Source of the DNA: Falciphora oryzae
Taxonomy: Eukaryota > Ascomycota > Sordariomycetes > Magnaporthales > Magnaporthaceae
Assembly (NCBI GenBank): GCA_000733355.1
Contig: JNVV01000041.1
Coordinates: forward strand, 165,589-229,588
Direction: 5' to 3'
Length of the DNA: 64,000 bases
Shown: piece after piece, positions 32,262 through 44,501 of the stretch
Layout of the letters: the number at the start of each line of letters is the position of its first letter
Position numbering within the stretch: position 1 is the first letter of the stretch
Translations under genes and position numbers: made by a program
Notes under the pieces: model-generated
What the model was told of the DNA's origin: nothing
What the model saw: only the letters and a program-made list of their open reading frames with translations
Databases searched by the model: none

Positions 32262-35200
32262 ATGTCGATACATAATTCCGCCGGAACTATGCCCCTTCGG
32301 GGGTTCACCGTCTTCCAGAGCACGCTCGGCGCCACCCTTCAGTTCGAGCCTGCGCTGCAGACCCCGGAGCTCGACGCCATGATTGACGCTTATGTCGCTG
32401 GCTCCGACTCCATCCAGCAGAAGCGTGCTGCTGTGTGTGTCGAGTTTTTCAGCTATGCTGCTCAGACCGGGCAGACGAATGACCTACAACTCTTCTTCCC
32501 GGTCTTCCCCAAGACCTTCGGCACCGAGTCCCCGGCCTCGCTCGGCGACTCGGGCTACGGGTCCGGCTTCAACGTGTCTCCCGTCGTTCCCGACATGACC
32601 TGGGACAGCTTCGCCGTGGCCACCCCGACCACCCCTGCTACGCCGGCCACTCCCTCCTCTGCCTTTGCTGCCCCGAGCCAAAACCGGGTCACCAAGTCCA
32701 AGGCGGCCGGCTCCTCGCGGAAGGCTGGCTCGCGCGGCTCGGCTGCCACGGCCAATGACTTCTCGCACATCCCTGGCATGAAGATTCTGACCAAGGACGG
32801 CGTCGACGTCACCAACTCGGCGTCCAGGGGCTCCAAGACCAAGGCGATGCGCGAGCATGCCCACCTCATCCGCCTGCTCAAGGCGTGCGACAGCTGCAAG
32901 AAGAAGAAGGTGCGGTGCGACCCTTCGCACAAGAGGCGAACCGCCGGCCAGGCACCGGCTGCTGTCGAGACTGCCAAGGCCAAGAAGAGCAAGTCGGTCT
33001 CCCCTCCAGTAACACCGCAGGCCGAGCCTGTCGCTCAGCAGGCTTCTTTTCAGGTGGCCTCAGTCGAGACCACTCCCTTTGAAGCGCAACTCGAGTCCCT
33101 CGACTCCTTCGACTGGGAGAAGTGCATGCAGCCCGAGGAGGACATCTTTTCCCTCCCCATCGACTACAATTACACCCTGGACGCCCAGGGCTTCCTCACC
33201 CCGAGCTCGGGATCCTCGGGCTCCCCGTCGCAGCCCTTCACTCCGGCTCCTGCTGTCGGATTCACTTCGTTCGAAGCCCCTCACCCGTTTGCCGCTGGCG
33301 GCTTCGACCTCCAGGCTCCTGTGCAACAACCACAGCTGCCGTACCTCCACAACGACGGCCACACCGGCGACTACGTCGACTTCACACTCTACTCGCCGGC
33401 GTCGAGCTTCTTGGATGAGGAGCCGCAGGAGCTTCAGTCTGCCGGACGCTCGCCCAGCAGCGCCTTCGTCAACTGGTCCAGCGAGCCTGCCACAACGGGC
33501 CACGAGAGGATAGAACACCAGGAGAGGACAGAGCACCGCCAACCGCACCAGCGTGTTTGCAGTGCCTCGCCCTCGGCCGGCCTCGATCGCGGGGCGTCCG
33601 ATCCAGATCGTCCGCTCCATGTTCCAGACCGAGATGATCCGGGATACTCTGGCGGGGTGCTTGGATCTCGCGTCTCCGATCCTGGCAACTCAGACCTCCC
33701 CGTTGCTCGCAACAACCCAAGCGGACAAGTATCCAGCCCCACTAATGCTGCGAACTCGCTTGTAGCCACGTTTGCGGCTACTGAAGCGGCCTCTTCCGGC
33801 CAAGACCTGTATGGTGGTGGTAATGGTGGTGGTGGCGGTGGTGATGGACAATCACAACAACAACAGCAACCATCTCCCGGCGCGTTCTCTGCGCTCGACC
33901 CCACCGACAAGTCGAGACGAAAGCGAATGAGAATGCTTCTCAAGAAGACGGTAAGAGAACCTACTGGTCTCAGTCACCATTTCAATAAACTAACTTTCAA
34001 TCCAGCTCTCACGCGGCCAGCAATCATGGTCTAGTAGTGTGAGCAGCGACGCCGGATCTGCCGATATCTCCCTGTCACGAGCGCCGGTCGCACCTCAGAC
34101 TGCCCGGAGCTTTGTTGACGGAGGACTCTCCGGCATCGCTGGCCACATCGTGGATGGCAACGCCCCGGCATCAGCAAACGCGCGTGGACAGGTCTCTCTC
34201 GTCTCGAAGCCGACCGTCCCCACTGTCGCAGCTGTCACCAATTCGCAGGGAGTAACCAGGGACTCCGCGGCTGTGACAACGTCGTCGGGCGCCTCGGCGA
34301 TGCGGTCGACATCGAAGCCCTACTCCATCACTCAGGTGGAACCTAGCGGTTCCGCGATGGTGTCGGCGGTATCCTCGGGCATCTCGGCGGCGCAGTCGCC
34401 GTCGATTATCGCTAAAACCTACTTCCCCATTAGTCGGGTGGACGCTAGGAACGCCGCGGTGATGTCGACCAAACTGCACGATGTTGGGACGCCCAAGTCC
34501 ACATCGGCCGCCGTTGCCGCTAATCACGCATGCACGACTACACCGAAATCCACTGTGACTGGACCGGAGAGCCGTTCACGACCCGGCTCGCCCGGCTCCA
34601 TGATCCTGTCGCCCCGACTGTCGCATCTTGATCTTCACAAAGCTAGCCTGCGTAGTGCACCGAGCACCACGTTGTTGTCTTGGGTACTGACAACGGGAGC
34701 CGACGGCCGCCCGAGCCGGCAAGACAAGTCAACCTCGGCACAGTCCGTTATCGGACTTGCTCTCATTCCGCAAACATCGGCCTCGAGAATCCCGGGATAT
34801 GCACCCCCAGAGTATGCACCTGGTCCTCAAGGCGTCCTGACGGCCAACAGTGTCCTGGCCAAGGCTCAGACGTCGCCCCACACCATCCAGGGATTCGCCA
34901 TCGCGAACGACCCAGAGCTGTCGGTATCTCACATCCCGCTGCGTTCTCAATCGCAGAAGGGACTGTTGGGCACCGTTCAATCTTCTTGGGCTCCTCTCGC
35001 TCTCGTTGGCTTCGTCCTAGTACTGGCCATGCAGGCGCAAGAAGCGATATCCGCGTTCCCGTCAATCCTTGTGCTCTCGGCTGTTTCGGCGGTGCTTCAG
35101 CAGCTCAGCTCTCAGCTATCGTCAACTTTCTTGTCGTCATCATACTCTCCATCCCTACCACAATACTCGTCATCTTGGGATGAGCCGGAAGCGATCGAAT

Positions 35201-35319
35201 TTGGCATGGTCAAAGCCAGCGGCAACGGCCCGCTCGCCCAGCTAGATGGCTTGCGATCGGCTGCCTCGCGTCGCATGTCCCGGTGCCTCCGCCAGTGGAC
35301 CGCAATGTGCGGCTGCTAG
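32262..35319 (+). CDS. Putative membrane-anchored half-zinc-cluster protein (gene B of a pair)
   Basis: Two exons (32262-33950 and 34006-35319), joined by a 55-bp GT/AG intron, give 1,000 residues. Cys209-X2-Cys212-X6-Cys219-X3-His223 (ACDSCKKKKVRCDPSHKRR) has the same spacing as in the gene at 27909 and again represents only the first half of a Zn2Cys6 cluster. The protein is otherwise rich in Ser, Pro and Gly, with a Gly-run and a Gln-run before the intron. Exon 2 is Ser/Ala/Thr-rich and ends with hydrophobic stretches at about 891-930 (PLALVGFVLVLAMQ and a second helix). The ATG was taken after the last upstream leader sequence, since no conserved residues precede it. A regulatory role is inferred from the motif. 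Confidence 0.75.
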
Positions 35320-36835
35320 AAAAGCTCGTGGTTGTGGGACTTTGGGAGCTCGAGCCTTGTTTTGGTCAACGGTGGTTCTCCTTTGTCTTGTCAGCGCTTT
35401 TGGTTTACTTGCCAAGATGGATGTTTTTTAGGACAAACTCCATCCACTCGTCTCAGGGTATTTTCATTCTTCTGTTTTCTACTTGATGTTGATACCACGT
35501 GTCGGGGATACACAAGCTGTTTTGGCTACGCTGGGAGGAGGTATTCGTTCTACACAGGGACTTTGCCCTTTCCCCAGCACAGTGGGCTCCGTGAACAGCT
35601 TCCCACAGACGGGAAATATATGAAAAGGCCGTTCGCCGCCGCAATTCTTGTCACTCCCGATTGGTGTCCCCGTGAAATCCCGATGACCCCTGAATCGAAG
35701 TACGGTGTGATGTCGATAGCCGGCCAGCAACTACATTTTTCATTGCTCGATACCTCGTTTGCGGCTTCATACATGGTGGAAACCACACACATCCAATGAC
35801 TCCATGCGCTTAACCGTAAAATCGGACATCGGTGGGGCTGTGACACACAGGGTGTGGATGACTTGCATCTAACGAGTCACCCCTGACCGTTTGCTCATGC
35901 CTGGAGACTGAAAAGCCATCGGCCAAAATTTGTGTTCCCCAATGGCAAAACGAGGGGCACAGGGGAAATGGATAGCGACCAGGACGTGCGACCAGAAAGG
36001 CCCCTTTTCTTTCTTGACACACCATGAAGTGGCTTCTCCGGACGGCTGTCCCCCATTGTTTTTTTACGTCGTCGACACCAAGACCCCTCGGATAAAATTG
36101 CGCGTCGCTGTGTGTCCCCGGGCTGCCGCAAACCAACTCACAATCAGGGGTTCTCCCGTTTTAGAAAAAATCAGTCGCCTTTCCGTTTGCGGTAATTCCG
36201 ACTTACAGGAGTGCGGACGTCATACTTTCGAGGGTGTTGGTGGTGCAGGTTGGGGTTCCCATTGGGGTGGGCAACCGTCAAACGGGCGGCACGCTGGTGG
36301 AAGGTGGAATTGAGGCGCCACCAGGAGAAGGATCTATCCGGCCGGTTTTATTTGTTCATTCACCGAGGCATTGTTCTTTGGCTTATTTGTTTGGGGCTGC
36401 CTGTCTTTGGAAGGCAGAAACGAACCGGTTCGAGTGCGCCTGCACCTTTTATTCGCCCACTGTGTCCGCCAACGGGGCAAGTCCGCCATGTCCTTCTCAG
36501 AAGTTCCCGCCCCGGTCGGAAGCCGCGAGGGCAGGAACGAGCCTTCCGGCAGCGGGAAGACGGGACAGCCTCTCACCTCTTCCTCACCGGACCAACACCC
36601 ACAGTCCCCACAAGAGCCTCATCGAGACAGTCTCTCTCGAGGCCAACAACCACCACCACCACCAGGAGACCAGCAGCAACCTCGCACCGGCCATGAGGTT
36701 TCCGGCCTTTCCAAATTCCTCGCTGTCGTCTTTGGGCCCTTGATCAACATCCTCCTCTCAATCTACCGCCTTGTCTCGCCCAAGACCACATCACCCGAAG
36801 CTGCGCCGCCGCGGGAGCAGCAACAAGCCGCCACC
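35320..36835. other. Intergenic region and probable TAD2 leader
   Basis: No conserved gene was found. From 36488 to 36835 the frame of the TAD2 exon is open upstream of the chosen start. It would add 116 residues with a hydrophobic stretch (LAVVFGPLINILLSIYRLV), so this part may be coding if the ATG at 36488 is used. Confidence 0.4.
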
Positions 36836-38821
36836 ATGACGCCGCACGACGAGCAGAGTAGCGTCAGCAAGGAGAACCTGAACCCAAGGCTCGCCACCGG
36901 CGCCGCCGACCTGACCCTGCGCGATGGCCCCGTCACCATGATGCCGCACGCCGAGCAGAGCAGCATCAGCAAAGAGAATCTGAACCCCAGCCTCGCCACC
37001 GACGTCGCCAACCTGACCCTGCACGATGCCGCCGCCCCGATCATCCCTCTGAACAAGCCCCCAATCCTGCAATTTCTTCCCGTCCATGACATCAGCATAA
37101 CGCCCAAGGAGGTCGAGGGCGAGGATCCGTCTGTCAAGGTCGAGCGCGAGATCCACCGCGGCTTCCTCGAGCAGGCCCTTGATATGGTACGTCCATCTGC
37201 CTGCCTAGTCCAGCCCAGCCTCACCGGTCTCCCAGCATGACGCTGCCCCACGCGGCCGCGTCGCTCGTACTGGACACTGCACGTGCCGTGCTACCACGTC
37301 CCCGTCTTTGCGCTGGGTCCCGGCTCGGATCTGGCTCAGATCTGGCTTGGCCGCGAGCTTACCCGTCGACTGCACCAAACCTCACCTCTGCGCCTTGTTC
37401 TGCCGCCCAAGAAACCGTGATGCTAACATGGCTTGCTCCAGGCCCGTCTTGCCCTCAGGACGAATGAGACCCCCGTCGGCTGCGTGCTCGTCTGCAACGG
37501 TCGGGTCGTCGCCAAGGGCATGAACGCCACCAACATCACCCGCAACGGAACCCGGCACGCCGAGTACATGGCCCTCTCGTCGCTTTTTGCTTATGTGGTC
37601 GGCGCGGACGAGCCACCGGCCTACGCTGGGAACGGCAAGGGTTATTACTGCTGTGACGGGCAGCTGGACCTGGAGGATGACACCGTCTGGGACGCCGTGG
37701 ACCCGACGCAGGGCCACGTCTACCCCTACGGGCAGAAGCTGCACCCGGCCCCGCGGGTGTACGAGTCCATCATCCGGGACTGCATCCTATACGTAACGGT
37801 AGAGCCCTGCATCATGTGCGCGTCGATGCTGCGCCAGCTCGGGATCAAGAAGGTCTTCTTCGGCGCCGTCAACGACAAGTTTGGCGGCACGGGCGGCGTC
37901 TTCCGCATCCACATGAACTCGCCCCCTGCCATCGATGACGTCGAGCCCATGCGGCGCGTCCTGGATGGCTATGTCGTCCGCATCAGCCGGGACGGCGCCA
38001 GGATCCCGCTTAAGCCCGTTGTCTTTAGCGAGGATGCTGAGGACGCTCAGGGTGCCGGCGCACAGGATCAGGCCGTCGAGCAGGCCAGCGAGCAGGCTAA
38101 AGAGCAGGTTGGCGAGCAAGCCAAAGAACCGGCTGTCGAGCAGGTTGGCGAACAGGCCAGCGAGCAGGCTAATGAGCAGGCTGGCGGGCAGGACGGCGAG
38201 CAGAATAAAGAGCAGGCCAAAGAGCAGGCTGGTGACGAGGGCCAGGGAGTGGCACCGCCATCTGCAACATCTACGGGAGTCAACACTTGGACTGGCCCTC
38301 TCCGGGAAACCGCCAATGTCACGATGGGCGCCTCGGAGATAGACCGGAAAACCATTTGGGTCATGAGCCCGGAGCCCGTTGCAGAACCCCCAAGGGGCGC
38401 GATGCGGCGCGAGGGAGACGGCGGCAACGTCGAGCCTGGATACCTGGCAGAGGGAGGCTGGTGTCGCGACGAGGCCGTTGCGCTGCTGCGTCAATTCTAC
38501 GTGCAGGAGAACGGGCGAGCTCCAGTGCCGCGCAAGAAGGAGGGTCGAGCGGCCCGACTCGCGCTGATGATGGAGAGGGATGGAATGAACCCGTCGATCG
38601 ACTTGGCAGCGGCCGCATCCGTGTCGACATCGGCGTCAGCTCCTGTCACGACAGTGGGCACACCCGTGCCGATGGGGCAGCTGGGAGGCGCCTCCTCTGA
38701 GGCACTGACGACGAACGGGAACAACAACGAGATCATGGTCAACAGCGCCGACGGTGGACCGGAGAACGACAATGCGGATGGCATTATCGATGTGCCAACA
38801 CCCATGTCTGACGTCGCTTAG
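36836..38821 (+). CDS. TAD2: tRNA-specific adenosine deaminase, Tad2/ADAT2 type
   Basis: Exons 36836-37186 and 37442-38821 give 576 residues. The ATG at 36836 has a strong context (GCCACCATGA), and an in-frame ATG at 36488 is the alternative. The deaminase domain holds the zinc ligand and catalytic pair His156-Ala-Glu158 (GTRHAEYMAL) and Cys240/Cys243 (VEPCIMCASML), followed by KVFFGAVNDKFGG. Tad2 pairs with Tad3 to convert A34 to inosine in tRNA anticodons. The segment between HAE and PCxxC is longer than usual (about 80 residues). The N-terminus carries a 35-residue tandem repeat (MTPHDEQSSVSKENLNP, MMPHAEQSSISKENLNP). The C-terminal extension has an acidic EQA-type repeat and then unassigned sequence. 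Confidence 0.9.
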
Positions 38822-39344
38822 ATGGTGACATCTTCTTTCCCGCTCTGAAGGGCGTTTCTGTCGGTCTCCAGCGCGGATGGACTAGGACTGGCCGGAAAGA
38901 GGTTACGAGAGTGGATTATGCGGCGAGGAAAATGTGGGAACGGAACGAAATGTGTTGCAATTGTTGGCGTTCCGATGGCATCAGGAACTTGATCGGGTCG
39001 GTCCGCATAGCCCTCGGCATGACGGGGGCTTGGGATTGGGTTCATGAAAGGGGTCTTTCTAGGCGCTGCGTTTGGGGTTCTATACTACCAACTCTGTTGT
39101 TTTTCTACATGACTTCCATAGTGACCCTTTTAGCTTTCGTGACTGCGTGCCGTTGCATGTTACGAGGAGATGTTTAGGCGAGCTAATCCACACATGAGGC
39201 AGATTCTTGAGAGAGTGCGATGAGTACCTCTATACTGGAGGAGAATTAAGGGGCAATTCTCTTGCGCGCTGTTCTATGACCATGATGGGGGCACATATAC
39301 CGCCCGAATACAATCAACGCCCAGGCTCGAGGGAACAACAACGG
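38822..39344. other. Convergent 3' flank, no gene seen
   Basis: This stretch separates the TAD2 stop from the 3' end of the CCDC97-type gene. No conserved frame was recognised. Confidence 0.45.
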
Positions 39345-40325
39345 TCAGTAGTCCTGTATGCCCGTCTCGCCTCTCCTCTCCCGAGTCGCAGCCCCGCCGC
39401 CGCCGTCGGTGTCGTCGTCGTCGTCATCGCCGTCGCTGCCGTCGTCGCCGCTGCCGTTGCCGTCCCAGCTCGGCTCCTCGCCGTCGAACCAGGCGTCCTC
39501 GGCGTCACGCCTCTCGAGGGCGTCGTAGTCTTCGTTGCCGTCGACGGCTGCGTAGTCGAACCCGTCGTCGCGGCCGGCGACGAACCTGTCGCGCAAAAAG
39601 TCGAGCCAGCGGGCCCTGGCCTCGGCGCGGTCGGCGGGCGGCGCGTCGATGCCGGCGTCGACGCTGAAGTTGGTCTCCTTGGCGACGGCGGCGGCCCCTG
39701 GGCCCTCGTCGCCGTCGTCGTCGTCACCATCGGAGTCGGGGGTCTGGCCGAGCTGAGCGGCGGCGGCGGCGGCCTCGCCGACGNNNNNNNNNNNNNNNNN
39801 NNNNNNNNNNNNNNNNNNNNNNNNNNNNNNNNNNNNNNNNNNNNNNNNNNNNNNNNNNNNNNNNNNNNNNNNNNNNNNNNNNNNNNNNNNNNNNNNNNNN
39901 NNNNNNNNNNNNNNNNNNNNNNNNNNNNNNNNNNNNNNNNNNNNNNNNNNNNNNNNNNNNNNNNNNNNNNNNNNNNNNNNNNNNNNNNNNNNNNNNNNNN
40001 NNNNNNNNNNNNNNNNNNNNNNNNNNNNNNNNNNNNNNNNNNNNNNNNNNNNNNNNNNNNNNNNNNNNNNNNNNNNNNNNNNNNNNNNNNNNNNNNNNNN
40101 NNNNNNNNNNNNNNNNNNNNNNNNNNNNNNNNNNNNNNNNNNNNNNNNNNNNNNNNNNNNGGGTCTGGGGGTGGGGATTCGAAGTGCGGCGACATGGTGG
40201 TGGTGGTGGTGGTTGTGTGTGTTGGTGGGTTTTGTGTGAGGTTGCTCTGTCAAGGAAGGGAACGTGATGCTTTCAAGGGCTGGTTGTTGCTGGCGTGCAA
40301 AACTCGCGGATGTGGATGATGACAT
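39345..40325 (-). CDS. CCDC97-family (DUF2052) protein, interrupted by an assembly gap
   Basis: On the minus strand the frame opens at an ATG at 40325 (MSSSTSASFARQQQ), enters the N run and continues to a stop at 39345. The C-terminal part has the family signature: FLRDRFVAGRDDGFDYAAVD, then AEDAWFDGEEPSWDG, an acidic run, and the ending GETGIQDY. In animals CCDC97 is associated with the U2/SF3b splicing machinery. The same role in fungi is inferred. About 126 codons lie in the gap, so the central domain cannot be read. Both flanks are in the same frame if the gap length is exact. Confidence 0.75.
   Translation of the reverse strand: MSSSTSASFARQQQPALESITFPSLTEQPHTKPTNTHNHHHHHHVAALRIPTPRPXXXXXXXXXXXXXXXXXXXXXXXXXXXXXXXXXXXXXXXXXXXXXXXXXXXXXXXXXXXXXXXXXXXXXXXXXXXXXXXXXXXXXXXXXXXXXXXXXXXXXXXXXXXXXXXXXXXXXXXXXXXXXXVGEAAAAAAQLGQTPDSDGDDDDGDEGPGAAAVAKETNFSVDAGIDAPPADRAEARARWLDFLRDRFVAGRDDGFDYAAVDGNEDYDALERRDAEDAWFDGEEPSWDGNGSGDDGSDGDDDDDDTDGGGGAATRERRGETGIQDY
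39784..40160. other. Assembly gap (377 N)
   Basis: All bases are N. The gap lies inside the CCDC97-type gene, next to short-unit GC-rich coding repeats that are hard to assemble. The true length may differ. Confidence 0.99.
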
Positions 40326-40745
40326 GGAGTTTGCCTCATCGACGTTGCTGGAGCATGGGAGGCGCTGTTTCGCGGCTTCTCGGTGGAGGTTAGCACTAAC
40401 ACAATCCACTAAAGTCCGGTCCGTCAAGACCTGGCCGCGCTTGTCGGAACCGGCTCCCCGGTCAAAGCAGCTCATAATTGGCAACTCACTTCACAAATTT
40501 GTTTGGGATGCTATAGATTCCGCGGCGGCATGTAAAAGCGAGGACAAGATACAGGAAGGGATCCATGCGAGAACTGGATGATGAGGGTTCCAATCATGAA
40601 CCGTGGGGCTTCTAAATTGACGTGATCGCTGGAACCTATTCTGGACCATCACGTGCCAAGACTTTGTCATCCCCTCCACGTTCGAGGGCCCTTTCCTTCC
40701 AAACCTTGAGTCGACCCCGACAAATTCCCGGAATAGAGTCCCTTT
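40326..40745. other. Intergenic, no gene seen
   Basis: This is the promoter side of the CCDC97-type gene and the 3' flank of the next minus-strand locus. Nothing else is recognised. Confidence 0.4.
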
Positions 40746-42801
40746 CTACCTCCTCGCAGCCGTGGACTGATCGCTGCGGTACTTGAGCGGCGCCACGACC
40801 TTCTCAAACAGCTCCTCGCGCCACCCGTCCACCTTGCCGGGCATGTTCTTCAGACACCACTCGATAGCCCCAGAAAACTCGGGCCCGGCCTCCTCGGCCG
40901 CTCGGGGCAACCACTCGAACGCCGCCGCCATGTTGAGGTAGTGGTCCGCGCCGTCCTGGGCCTCCCTTTGCCAGCTGGGGGGTATCTCTTTCCCGTTTCG
41001 TGCTCCTCGGTCGCCGTGCCGGAGCAGGGCTCCAACAGCATGATGCCCAGGCCGGTCAGTGCTCGGTCGTTGTTTGCAGGCGTAAAGGCCTGGTCGGCAC
41101 CGCCGCCGGGCTGGCCATGCCTGAAGTCGCGGCGGATGCGCGGCTGGTCGGGTCTCAGTCCCCCCTCGTCGGCCCGACTGGTAAAGACGATATCCCGCTT
41201 GCTCCAGTCGGCCGGGATCCACGGCGACGACTTGAGCTGCAGATACGGCGACGCCAAAGCCAAGGCTACCCGGCAGCGCTCTCGACGCGTGAGCGTTCTC
41301 GGGTATCCCTCTTCAGCGGGGTGTCGAGCGAGAGAGCGTCCTTCGGGTTGGTTCCCGGACGCCTGCCACCGGTTGGCTATCTAACAAGGGGCTCAACTCG
41401 ACCAGGAAACTGTCATCCTGAAACACGAGGGGTTTCTGTTCGCCGCCGGCTGCCAGCTTGCAAAGCATAGACAGCTCCGCGCAAAGGCTGATGACCCGAG
41501 GTTTCTCGCCGTCGCCCTCTGGTTCTTGGCTGATAGTTTGACCCTCGTCTCCCTTTAGGAACATCACCGGCGGATCCTCGAAGCAAGCGGCGTCAACGAA
41601 AGGCATCAGTTCCAGTCGTTCTTGGCGAGGCGCTGTGAAAGCTGGCCCCTTTGGTCCCTCTTCACTCTTTTCTCTCGAGAATCTGGCCATTATCGACTTT
41701 CGAGACGACTTCCGACGCTCGTCGCTAGAAAGCGAGTTCTTCATCGTGAGCGTAGATGCAGAGCCAGTCGACTGGATAGGCTGCGTGGCTCCAACAGGGG
41801 TCGGGGCGAACTTCACCAACGGCCTCCAGTTCTCTCCACCGTGTTCTTCCTGCTCCACAATCTTGGCCGTTGTCTCCCGATATTCCCATGAAGACGAGTG
41901 CCAAGGGCCAAAGGCAAACCAAACCCTATGCAGAATTCTGGCCTTGGGTCGGACCTGTGTTGAAGAAGCAGGCTCGCACGGTGAGCTCCTCGGCACTCAC
42001 AGAGCCACGACCGTTGGAGGATCGCGTATAGCCTCTCAGCCTGGCGCCAGAACTTCCACACGCCCCTCGAGGCCGCAGAGCTGGTTCCGGAAACCCCACG
42101 ACGGGTTTTCCTCAAGGCAGCGGTCCTGTCGCTCGAGTCCAACAGCTCGCGGAGCTCATCGTTGCCTTTTGTCAGCTGCCTGAACAGGTCGTCCCGTTTG
42201 GCCTTGCTCAGCGACATCTTCAGGCGTCGAGCCTGAAACTTGACGCCCCCTTCCAACGATGCTCCGTTGGACGGCGGCAAGGGCTGGGTCCTTTATTAGC
42301 TTTGTCCTTCCAAGATGGCAAGGCTGATATGCAGAGCGACCAATATTATTTCCTTTGGCCACTCCGAGCTCTTTCTGGATAGCTTCCATAATGACTTGAA
42401 TGCGATCAATGGTTCCCAGGTATAACGGGTACACTGCATCCGGCAGCCTCTCCCTCAGCCGGATTTCGAGGCTCGGATCCTGCCATCGTGGGCCGCCTGC
42501 GGCGAGGCTGTTAGCGTGCCTGCGATCCCCCGCCCCCGAGACATCTAGAAGGCCACGCACCAGGATCGCCGATCAATTCTTGGACGGCATCATCGTCGAT
42601 AATCAGTGGCAACAGCAGCGCCTCGAGGTTGCGCTCGAAAGCCAGCTCGCATATTCGAAGGTTGCGAACCCAAAGCTTGTGTTCTCGCCTGATCCTCCAG
42701 GAGATGTCCAAAACCTCTGCTGATTGTCGATGTTGCTCTAGAGCTGAAATGAGCAGAGGGAACGCGCCCAGCACGACCCCGGCGACCTCGAGGCCACTCA
42801 T
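40746..42801 (-). pseudogene. DUF7580-type fungal recognition-family gene, frameshifted
   Basis: The minus-strand locus starts at an ATG at 42801 with MSGLEVAGVVLGAFPLLISA, the usual opening of this fungal family. A phase-1 intron (42560-42497) joins GDP to GGPRWQDPSLEIRLRERL. Homologous segments then follow in order but in different frames. RLKMSLSKAKRDDLFRQL and HRASLLLQHR come first, then FGPWHSSSWEYRETTAKI, then PYLQLKSSPWIPADWSKRDI and finally FSGAIEWCLKNMPGKVDGW to the stop at 40746. Frame changes near 41925, 41315 and 40990 are too tight for introns. A further break near 42300 could be an intron. The locus therefore looks decayed, unless sequence errors account for it. DUF7580 proteins are expanded in fungi and their function is unknown. 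Confidence 0.7.
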
Positions 42802-43379
42802 GAGGTACACTGGCCACGAGAGATAACGGTGCTTCTAGCGAGAGTCGGCACATGCATTGGTTGCTTCGAGGCAAAGGGCTTGAACGATGAGCGTTACACA
42901 ACGCACGTTCAATAAAAACATACCCAGGGCTGCTGACTGTGGCCACTCCCGCGCGGGGTTGGTGCAGCCGCCGGCGCTGCACCGACTCTCATGCTGCAGG
43001 CCAGTTGGTGGAGGTTGAGGGCTGGTTTATCGGGTGAAGCACGAACCCCACCCGCCCTCACAGCATCCATGGAGAAGGTGCCCGGCAACTCTGCAGAGCC
43101 CACGTCGCCAGAGCGAGTCTGCCTCCCGCTTGATCTACTCAATACCCAGTCTGGAGCGCGAAGATGGCGCATGATGTCCAACTCGACGTCGTCGCAGCCT
43201 CTTGGACGATTGAGACACAAGCGAACTCCTGCATTCGCGCTCTCGAGTGACTGTGTGACCTCCTCACGCACTCGGCCGAGCCGACCCACGGCATATCTTC
43301 AGCAGAGGCCCTGGGTCACCTTGGCCAGCTTCGCATATGTGACTGGGCGTCTCCGGATCTCGCACCGCGGGTCACTCGC
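42802..43379. other. Divergent upstream region
   Basis: The region lies between the minus-strand DUF7580 locus and plus-strand C2H2-family remains. Some of it (about 43250-43380) may encode part of the plus-strand gene, but the frame is unclear. Confidence 0.3.
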
Positions 43380-44467
43380 TTGGACTTACATCCATCCAAC
43401 CTTTCGTAAAAGGGGCCAACAATCTCGGTGCCCTTCAACCGAGTACCTCGCCAAGATCGCTAGGCTATCGACCCCGCGAGGAGCTCAAGTTTGCGGCCGA
43501 GGCCGTCAGTCTGCTAGAAGATCCGCGGGAGACTTTAGAAGATGGTATGCGCGCTGGCACTGACCCTTCCGCATGGTAATTAGCATCCGAGCCCGATTAC
43601 TGACGTTCCAGCTTTCCTCTAGTCTACGCCATTGCTTCGGACAAGAGAGAGAACCAGTGCGGGCTGGCCCTCCTCGAAGCGGATGATAATGCGCCCTCTT
43701 CGCCTGGCCAGCAAGAGAGTGCGCCCAATGGATACGCCGACCAGCAGGAGTTCGAAGAGATGTCGGAAATTCTAGAACTTTTCCAATCGATTCCGGAGAT
43801 AATATCTAGGCTATTCAAGCTTTCGATGCTCATACGCAGCAGCAGCTCGAGGGACAGATACTCCAAGGCATCAGCAGCCAGATCCGGAACCCCGTTGGAC
43901 TCCAGATTTGACATCGCACATGTACAGCACAGGTTCCCACGACTTAGACGCAAAGGAAACGAGTGGCTAGGGACACGACTCGGCAAGGCCATCACCCAGT
44001 TACGACGGTATTTGATATACTGCAGAGAATACAGAGAAAAGATAGGCGGAGTCGACGAGTCTCGCGACACGCCAGAAAGGGGCGGCGGCCAGGGTCGGGC
44101 ATCTGGACTACTGGGTCTACCAGAGCGTTTGGCCCCGCGCGCGGTCAGCGACCTGGGCAGTCAGACATCTGTTCAAGAGCACCCTTAGACACTTTTAAGA
44201 CGTTCCATGCCCACGTCACCAAGGCCCATAGCGACGCGCAGCTCAGCCGGCAGCAGGTCCAAGGCCTAGCAAGAACATGCCTGAGGTCACCGAACCAAAT
44301 AGCACCCGGCGCTTGCCGCATCTGCGAGACCTGGGATATGAGCCTAAGAGAGCTCAACAGGGATATTTCTCTAAACGGCCAGGTGGTCGTCACTCCGCAT
44401 CAGTACCAGAGTCACGTCCACGGCCACCTTGAACAACTCGCCATATTTGCCGTCCGAAGGGGTTGTC

Positions 44468-44501
<34 letters not shown>

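Noticed and set aside
36371..36835. Upstream extension of the Tad2 frame as certain coding sequence
   Set aside because: The frame is open, but composition looks like a leader and the ATG at 36836 has a much better context. It is kept only as an alternative start.
39207..40319. Plus-strand frame across the N gap
   Set aside because: It is the shadow of the minus-strand CCDC97-type gene, whose C-terminal signature is clear.
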